This document shows positions 57,001 to 64,000 of a stretch of DNA of 64,000 nucleotides, one piece after another. The stretch comes from Axinella damicornis (Eukaryota > Porifera > Demospongiae > Axinellida > Axinellidae), in contig OZ007514.1 of the NCBI GenBank assembly GCA_963931865.1, positions 8,844,646 through 8,908,645 of the forward strand. Direction: 5' to 3'. Under the pieces are notes generated by a model. It was given only the letters and a program-made list of their open reading frames with translations, did no database searches and was not told the DNA's origin. The position numbers and the translations under genes are program-made. Position 1 is the first letter of the stretch. Each line of letters starts with the position of its first letter.

Positions 57001-57519
57001 TGCCACTAGTTCTCAGCTACTCACATTGGACCTGTACTCCAGTGTGTACAGACCAGCAAACAGCAGCACAGTGGAGAGATAGGACCGCACAAGGATTGAG
57101 CCTGAGGCCGTCTTGTGAAGGACCTGCTTAGTCAGTTTGACAGGGAAAGGGGAGTAGGAAGGGGGAGGGAAGGGAAAATGAATAGGGTGGGAGACAATTA
57201 CACCCAGTGTGAGGTGTACAATTAAGTTAGTCTATTCTCAGCTCCCCCCTCCACACACACACACACTTCTGACAGTTGCGTGTGCATGTGCGGTGAATAC
57301 TGAGTGATTCACAAAACAAACATCTTTGAACATGAGCACATTATTTCCATTGCTGTGGCAACGGTGCTCCTTGTATCTACTGGTTACCATGTGCATAGGC
57401 TACTTCAAAAGTACATACAGTAAAACTGGATGTATAGAGCATGAGTTTGGAAGAGGGAGGAGGGAGGTACTTATTGCCTGAATTATGTAAACTAATTACA
57501 GGCCATGATACTTGGTGAT
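57001..57519. other. no gene recognised
   Basis: Purine-rich stretches (GGGAGGAGGGAGG) and a CACACACA run near 57255. Nothing coding is supported. Confidence 0.4.
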
Positions 57520-57800
57520 ATATAGTCACAGTCATGTGACTACCATCAATAGTCACAGTCTGACTATACCATTTATAGTCATGTCACAACCATCGTCATG
57601 TGACTACCATGAAGTTAGTCATAGTCATGTGACGTACTACCATCAATAGTCAGTCATGTGACGTACTACCATCAATAGTCAGTCATGTGACTACGTACCA
57701 TCCACAGTCCTAGTCAACAGCCTTAGTCATGTGACTACTAACATCAGTGGTCATAGTCATGAAACAACCACAACAGCCATAGTCATGTGACTACCATAGA
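57520..57800 (+). repeat. degenerate AGTCATGTGACTACCAT tandem repeat
   Basis: Roughly ten imperfect copies of (A)GTCATAGTCATGTGAC(GT)ACTACCATCA. Confidence 0.85.
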
Positions 57801-58117
57801 TACGTAGTCAATAAATCATAATTATGATGAGTATCCATCAGAGGCATCACTCGGCGAGTACAGTACACCCACTGATGGATAGTCCTCAGCACTGGACGTA
57901 CATCATTCTAAACTGAGGGTAGGCCACTTCCACATTAGTGCAACCGTGGATACTGTCGGTGGGACTGGGAACAAGGCTACCTCATGAACCTGTGAGTCAA
58001 CTGCAGCTAGGCTATTACGTAACGGAAAAGTTTCACAGACTTGGTAATTAGAGGAAATACGGGAGGACATCGTACCATGTACAGCTGCTGACCTTTGACC
58101 CTGATCGGTCGATCCTA

Positions 58118-58433
58118 TAGGGGTGGGCAATATATCGTTATTATCGTATATCCTGATATTAAGAGCCCATGATAATCGGTTTTAAAATTATCGTCATATC
58201 GTGTTCACATTATTAGTGGTGTTGTTTTTGCAGAAATAAGGCATGCAGTAGCTAAATAGTGTATACATGCAATTTATGACAACATAGTAAATGCTTGGCT
58301 TGTAGAAATATTCCAGTGTGGCATGAGAAGTCAAATAAACTAGCCAAAACGCATTATCGTGATAATATCGAATATCGTGATAACTAACACATGATATATC
58401 GTGACCACATTATTCTGATATCGCCCACCCCTA
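58118..58433. mobile_element. 316-bp hAT-type MITE
   Basis: The inverted ends are TAGGGGTGGGC(A/G)ATAT, with a perfect 8-bp target duplication CGATCCTA at 58110-58117 and 58434-58441. The interior is AT-rich with ATATCG repeats. The end sequence and 8-bp duplication indicate the hAT superfamily. Confidence 0.85.
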
Positions 58434-58441
58434 CGATCCTA

Positions 58442-59445
58442 TCCTGAGTGCCATGAGCGCTGATGGCTGTTGGAGAATGTACACCCAGAAATGGAGGTAC
58501 TGGCTGGATAGATAGGTCTGTGGATAGGTAGTAGTACAGACAGGGACATGTTGCATAGTACGGATGCCATGTAGGCCAGGTTTCAATTCACTGCCACGTT
58601 TAAGGTTAAGAATGATATCCTCTAACCAGATCAACACAGTCTAGGTACCAAATGATTCATGTTGACCACAAACCCCGCCCCAACTACTTCAAACACACCA
58701 ACATAGCCTGGGAACGAGGCTACACGCAACACACGTAGCATTGGCTGCCAACCATTGTACCTATCACATGATTGCCTGGCAATGAACACTCTAAACCACT
58801 ATAGCAACAGCTTCCTGAAGCTCACCTCTGAAATGCACACAGTGTATGAAGACAGTGACACAGTCAAAACTCTCAGTCTTCCATGAGTGTGTGGGTGTGT
58901 GTGTGGGGGGGAGGGGGAGTGTATGTGTATCGTTAGTGTCCTTGAATGGCATTGTGTGCATGCGTATCAGTGGCTTTGCCAGGATTTGCGGGGTTGAAGG
59001 GACATTGAGCACCCCACCAGCCACTGTGTAGTACTGTGTTATATGTGTTCATGTACTGTTATTGCAAAGAGGTAAGTTTACATCAGCTGCTCTCATTGCA
59101 CAAGCCACACCTAGTCAGGTGCTTCAAGTGGTTACTAAAACAACCAAAGGTCAAAGGTTGTCTGTAGACTGGACCACAGCAACTTGCTCAAGGAGGCTCA
59201 AATCAATTAACTTGCTTAGGTAGGGGATTGCCCTCATTCTTGTGGGAGGAGGGGAAAGTGGTCTGGTACCTATTGTTCACTCTTGTGCAAAACAGTTGAT
59301 TGTAAACATAATGGCATTTCAGGGAGGGAGAGAGAGAGAGTGGTTATGGCATGAAGTGAGTTGCTTCTCATTTTCAAAAGAATGGCAACTACAATGACAG
59401 GGAGTGTCATGGCAATGCCAGTGTACAGTGGATGGAGGATGTAGT
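58442..59445. other. no gene recognised; small repeats
   Basis: Holds a fold-back end at 58706-58724, a GTGTGTGGGTGTGTGTGTGGGG run near 58890 and a GA run near 59330. No supported exon. Confidence 0.4.
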
Positions 59446-59572
59446 CTAGAATGAAGTATACTCACAGCGAGTAGTGTCTGGGAACACACAATCCTTGGGG
59501 CAGGAGGATGATGGAGGTTGTGGAATATACTCACAGTGTCCAGCCTTGCAAGGGGCATCAACACACCAGACA
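59446..59572 (-). CDS. possible Cys-rich 3' exon on the minus strand
   Basis: After the acceptor CTCCCGCAG a phase-2 frame reads VWCVDAPCKAGHCEYIPQPP, then SSSCPKDCVFP and DTTRCEYTSF to TAG. Regular cysteines suggest an extracellular Cys-rich module. Two GTGAGTAT sites inside could be donors instead. No further exons were traced. Treat as a weak candidate. Confidence 0.22.
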
Positions 59573-59904
59573 CTGCGGGAGCAAGATACAGTCAGTTTCA
59601 CTCTTCAGAAATTTGCAGTCTTCACAAGACTGATGTACTGGTGTGAGTGTAGCCTCCCATATGCCATTCCCACTTCCAGGTCTGGGGAGTCTGGGAATGA
59701 GGTAGGCTCCATTCTCAGGCTCTCCCATACATGGCCAAAAAAATCAGGGATATTTTGCCACATCACATGTACTAACAGACTAGTCTAGAATTATTGACAG
59801 TCTAGTCTAGAGTAGAGACTTAATTGCATCTGGGTGAATAAAACTGCATGTTATGTACTAGTGTGCGTAGTTCTCAGTCGAGTTAGCCTCAAACCCAGGG
59901 TCAC

Positions 59905-59956
59905 TGTAGCCTCATTCCCAGGATCTTTGGAGAGAGAGCCTGGGAACGAGGCTAGG
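59905..59956. mobile_element. fold-back element (CCTCATTCCCAGG family)
   Basis: A short hairpin: GTAGCCTCATTCCCAGGATC facing GAGCCTGGGAACGAGGCTAG. Confidence 0.8.
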
Positions 59957-60376
59957 CACGCCGCGCCTGCATCACAGACAGCATCATAACCAGAGGTTGA
60001 GGTTGGACTGTTTGGTCATGTACAGTGAACTATCATGTCTCACGTACCCTCTTCATCCAGTGGGCATGGTCACCAGGCTGCCCTGTCAGGGTCAGGCTCC
60101 GATGCTGTACACAGAGAGAGAACAAGTCAGCTACCTGTCCAACAGATTTTCTTCCACATTAGCAATGGAGGTGTGGCCCAGAGAGGGTATGCATGGCAGC
60201 GAAGGACATTAGATGTAATTTTACATCACAAAATCATGTGACTGAGTACTTCCGTAAGGTAAAAGAACATTACCTTTGTACCAAGGCCCGCACTCTGAAT
60301 GCGGTTCCATGTATGGGCCTGGGAACAAGGCTAAAGAACATGAAGTTCAATGGCCGCATCTACGTATGATGACAGC

Positions 60377-60576
60377 NNNNNNNNNNNNNNNNNNNNNNNN
60401 NNNNNNNNNNNNNNNNNNNNNNNNNNNNNNNNNNNNNNNNNNNNNNNNNNNNNNNNNNNNNNNNNNNNNNNNNNNNNNNNNNNNNNNNNNNNNNNNNNNN
60501 NNNNNNNNNNNNNNNNNNNNNNNNNNNNNNNNNNNNNNNNNNNNNNNNNNNNNNNNNNNNNNNNNNNNNNNNNNNN
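60377..60576. other. assembly gap (200 N)
   Basis: Exactly 200 unknown bases, probably a fixed-size scaffold gap. Frames spanning it are meaningless. Confidence 1.
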
Positions 60577-60839
60577 ATGGGGGGAGGGAGGGAGGGAAGG
60601 TACAAAGGTGGGATGTGTTACTAAAGGGGGTCTGGGGGTCCTCCCCCAGAAAAAAAAATTGGAATTTAGATCCTCTGAGATTGATTCTGATGCAATTTGA
60701 GGGGCAAAAATCACATTTTATTACTAACCAAAACAGACCTACTGTACAGTACATATGCACGTTACAAGAACTGTAATCTGAATGGCTTGTGCCATTGCCT
60801 ATTTCTTTTCACAGTACTGTATAATAGGGAATGTGAAAA

Positions 60840-60879
60840 TGCCAAGGGGGGGCAAAGAGATTCCAAGGGGGGGGGCGAA

Positions 60880-60910
<31 letters not shown>
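60840..60910. repeat. poly-G/poly-C cluster
   Basis: Two G runs then 28 C (60882-60909), forming a potential G/C fold-back like the one at 12472-12532. Confidence 0.85.
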
Positions 60911-60913
<3 letters not shown>

Positions 60914-61106
60914 TGAAACCCTGCACTGCATGGGTTCCGTTTTGTGAAGCACAATCCTGATCAACTGTCGATCCCCACCAGTCCCTACCTGCTGATCAGT
61001 TGTCCACTAGACGTGTAGTGTGTATGCCTAGGTGTGTCAAACACTGCGTAAGTGGCTCAGAAGGAATTTTTAGTATGTGGGTGTTATCAATCTGAGCTAC
61101 AGTGCC

Positions 61107-61680
61107 TAGCCTCGTTCCCAGGCCTTCCACACCTCCAGCTTTTGATCGCTTCCAGTATGCAAAAACGGAGGGGGAGGCCTGGGGAATCTTCTCACGTGAT
61201 ACGCGGCACAGCTGATGTCACGGATTGTAGACAAGCTAGAAAACTGAAGCAAGTTTCAGAGAAGAGGTATATAGGTCCTACCTGTAAAACATATCCAGGT
61301 TCGAAGCAAAACCGCTGAGGGATAGCTGTGATACAAGGGGTGAAACTCCAAATAGTGCCGTCTTTTCGCTTCACGGGAAGATTGCGTCATAGCTGGGCAT
61401 TTCACGTTTGTCACTCGGCAGCCCTTTGGAGTCATGCCTTGTAGCCTGGGTACGCTTCATATGCTCGGTGTAGCTCTCAGTTGGCGCTTGTCCCATCTTC
61501 CTAGCTAGCGCGGAATGCAAGATTGGTCTCGTACTTATCTTTGACTGTTGATATGAGGCGTGACGATGTATGACGGTCGTGCCGCGTATCACGTGAGAGG
61601 ATTCCCCAGGCCTTCCCCCTCCGTTTTGTACTGGAAGCGATCAAAAGCTGGAGGTGTGGAAGTCCTGGGAATGAGGCTAA
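61107..61680. mobile_element. nested inverted-repeat element with ~80-bp outer arms
   Basis: The outer arms are TAGCCTCGTTCCCAGGCCTT (61107) and the inverse AGTCCTGGGAATGAGGCTA (to 61680), continuing through CACACCTCCAGCTTTTGATC. Immediately inside, CTCACGTGATACGCGGCAC (61192) faces GTGCCGCGTATCACGTGAG (to 61599). An internal insertion seems to have split one fold-back copy. Confidence 0.75.
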
Positions 61681-62336
61681 CAGTGCCCAGGTGAACCCTG
61701 CTGATATAATTATATTCATCATTAATTAGTGTCCTGTCAATCACACCAGAAACCTGCCATGGTGAACAGTGCTGATATTCATCATTAATTAGTGTCCTGT
61801 ATTGGAAACCTTGAACCTTGGGCTGACCCTTGGAGAACAATGTCAACATTCCCACTCACCCAGTGTTATGTCACAATGTGTAACATGCTGTAACAGCAGT
61901 TCTGATGTTGAAGCAAATATACTGGAATTGGGAACTTGTTTTGGTGTGGTTACGTAGTTGCTACTGTCAAACGCTTGTGCCTGTTATCTCAGCTACTTGT
62001 ATGCATTTGTGTCTAAGTGAGTGTTATCTAGCCTCGTTTCCAGGCCCCCGCCCAGCATTTCGTCGCTTGCAGTCAGCACGCCGGACTGGGAACGAGACTA
62101 GGACCTGGTGTTATCTAAGTTTGTGCCTAAGTATCTGTAGCTACTTGTCAGCCTGAGCCAAAGTCCTGTTATGATAACTCAAAACCATGCCACCCACCAT
62201 CTCACCTTATCCAGTTTTCTTGATGCTTGTTTGAAGACCGACACTCTATGGCATGATGAAGAAGGCCAGGTGAGTACTCCATTGAGTCACTGTTACGGTT
62301 CAAGAATGTGACTGTGTGAGAGAATACCTAGTGTCA
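61681..62336. other. no gene recognised; one fold-back copy
   Basis: About 61683-61800 has a partial direct duplication (ATATTCATCATTAATTAGTG twice). A fold-back at 62029-62101 (TAGCCTCGTTTCCAGG..GGGAACGAGACTA). A possible ~58-bp exon at 62214-62271 ahead of GTGAGT is not convincing. Confidence 0.45.
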
Positions 62337-63774
62337 TAGTCTCGGTACCAGTCCTTCGCACGCGGGAGGAGGGTCTGGTGCACTTGCATACATATAAATT
62401 TGAACTCCGCTGAATTTTGGCGCGATGAATCTGACTGGTTGGTTGTTGTTTGATTACATATCTTTTCATGCAAAAACACGAGCACATCACAAATTGGAGC
62501 GTTCAGAGAGATAGAGACAACGATCAAAGTGACGCTCACCAAGCTTGGATACCCCACAGCGAATCCCGAGGTGCTGGAAGCTGTGTAGTTGTAAAAGGGA
62601 ATGACGTCTTTGTTTCCACGCTGAGTGAAGGAGATGATTAATATACAAGTAAAACTCAAAAGTGCATGCTACTGAAACGGCTGCAGCAACAGGCAGTAGA
62701 CCTTGCGATCCTTGTCAACAACTCTCTTCCTGCCAGATCGACAATTGCAAGAACGACGGAATGTTCTAACGCGGAGAGCGCTACTGCAGCTTTGGACCGA
62801 TTATTCAGCGAAGTAGGGCACAACAAAATGCAGCTGATACCTGGCCCTGTGTGTACAAGATGTTGACATGTTACCTGATCCAGCACAAGCACCTTCAGAG
62901 GGCTTACGACGACAACAATAGAGTGGAACCGCTGTGCAAATAGTCCAATACAAGTAGCAGACTATACCGTAGCAGAGGGACTTTCCACTGCCATACGTAG
63001 GAAACCTGTATTCGTCAGCGTATCCCATAAACAGTTTATGTACCATATATCCTTTAAAACTTCGGCAGGTTTTTATTAATTATTCATAAGCCTTGCTGAA
63101 ATAAAATCACAAAAATTTGTCCCAAAATGCAGAAGTGCCGCCTAATTAGAAGTGCTACCCGTGGTCGGTCGTTTTTTTTTCCACTCGAGAGTCAAGTCTC
63201 AAGATCGAGCAGCTATACTGGTAGGGCAAGCTATGTAGTCTTTCCTCTTGGTATACAGACTGTGACACTCCATACTTTCAACTAGCACCTGCGTCGGAAT
63301 TGGCGGCGTACGAAGCGAACGATCTCGAACTGTGCCGCAGGCTGTATGATCGATACTCACCTCGTGTCATACTCTATTCATTTGTGTTCACTCTCAGACT
63401 CAGGGCAAGACTCGGACGTTTGCGAGTGTTACAGAAGTTCAGTGTAGGACTTTCACCAATTGGACGAACTGGTCAACGTGGCACGTCCAATGCGATCGGT
63501 TGATTTCCAGGGGCGGGTGTGCGTTGGCGACAGCTTGGAGAGCTTTCACAGCTTGGGGCTTTAAACAACACCAAACTCACCGATCTCTCGCTTTTATAAG
63601 CCATCTCTTTCGGACAGGACGGCAAGCTGCCGAACAATTAGAGATTAAATTCTGGGAATTCCCTTGCCAACATTCGAGACTAGATAATTAGGGATGCCGA
63701 ATTTTTAGAAGATATGTGGTATGCAAGTGCACCAGACCCTCCTCCCTCATGCGAGGGGTCTGGTACCGAGACTA
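62337..63774. mobile_element. TA-flanked element with ~58-bp inverted repeats and decayed coding
   Basis: TAGTCTCGGTACCAG opens the left arm, and the arms match on through GGAGGGTCTGGTGCACTTGC to ~58 bp, inverted at 63717-63774. Inside, coding-like pieces occur on the plus strand: IETTIKVTLTKLGYPTANPE near 62512-62590, and a 67-codon frame at 62666-62866 that continues in another frame to about 62925. I do not recognise the protein, and the frames are broken. Confidence 0.55.
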
Positions 63775-64000
63775 CTAGTCACACCCTCTCCAAGAATAGT
63801 ACTAATTTTACTACCAACACTGACCCCCTCTCCACTCCTCTTCCTCCCAGGCTGTTGAAAAGTACCAGGTTCCCTCGCTGCACTGCCTTGTGGTGGCCAA
63901 TGTGAGGGGAGGGGGAAGAACTTTGAACAAGATTGAATTCTTGTGTTGGCTACTCTGACAAATTGCATGAAATTGATTATTGCACAGGAGCTTAGCTTGC
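63775..64000. other. window end, no feature
   Basis: No feature is recognisable before the window ends. Confidence 0.4.

Noticed and set aside
60276..60776. Open frames spanning 60377-60576
   Set aside because: They cross 200 N and consist mostly of unknown residues.
61052..61318. Frames reading ASFPGLPHLQLL or SLVPRP
   Set aside because: Chance translations of the fold-back repeat family, seen on both strands and at many places.
62214..62271. Possible short exon before GTGAGT
   Set aside because: Does not match the LRR pattern, no partner exon was found, and the acceptor is weak.

Overview
The window is eukaryotic, animal-type DNA: spliced genes with GT..AG introns, no bacterial operons, and very dense mobile-element content. 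A gene with two Death domains, a NACHT ATPase and many single-exon leucine-rich repeats points to an invertebrate with an expanded NLR family. I infer a marine sponge or similar basal metazoan, but no species can be named from sequence alone.

Layout. (1) About 3.5-47.6 kb, + strand: one long NLR-type innate immune receptor gene. It has two Death-domain exons (3564-3854, 6129-6428), three tandem linker exons between them (4129-5195), one large NACHT exon (8827-10570) and eight 84-bp LRR exons (18840-45238). A candidate terminal exon lies at 47460-47553. Exon phases fit throughout: phase 1 among the Death, linker and NACHT exons, phase 2 from the NACHT end through all LRR exons. The first coding exon was not found. 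The introns hold minisatellites, many short inverted-repeat elements, a paired array of short ATG-containing exons (14505-15214) and a large segmental duplication (about 16-30.5 kb). Six LRR exons sit in ~1.08-kb tandem units.

(2) 37570-44786: a complete 7.2-kb transposon lies in an LRR intron. It has 38-bp perfect terminal inverted repeats and a TA target duplication, and the uninterrupted target is visible in sister repeat units. It carries an intact spliced Tc1-type DD34E transposase, a six-exon RING-finger gene and a two-exon BEN-domain gene on the opposite strand. A Tc1/mariner-type element with two cargo genes is the most unusual system here.

(3) 49311-55797: a second complete DNA transposon, Mutator-like, with 44-bp TIRs and a perfect 9-bp target duplication. 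Its 11-exon gene encodes a MULE transposase followed by a SWIM finger and a C-terminal CXXC (CpG-binding type) zinc finger. One single-base frameshift breaks it. A decayed OTU protease-like gene lies in the same element. The element sits inside a larger, older inverted repeat.

(4) 56-64 kb: a GT microsatellite, tandem repeats, a hAT-type MITE, fold-back elements, a 200-N assembly gap and an element with ~58-bp inverted repeats. No confident host gene was found there. Roughly 25 small inverted-repeat elements occur across the window; the most frequent fold-back family has CCTCGTTCCCAGG-type ends.
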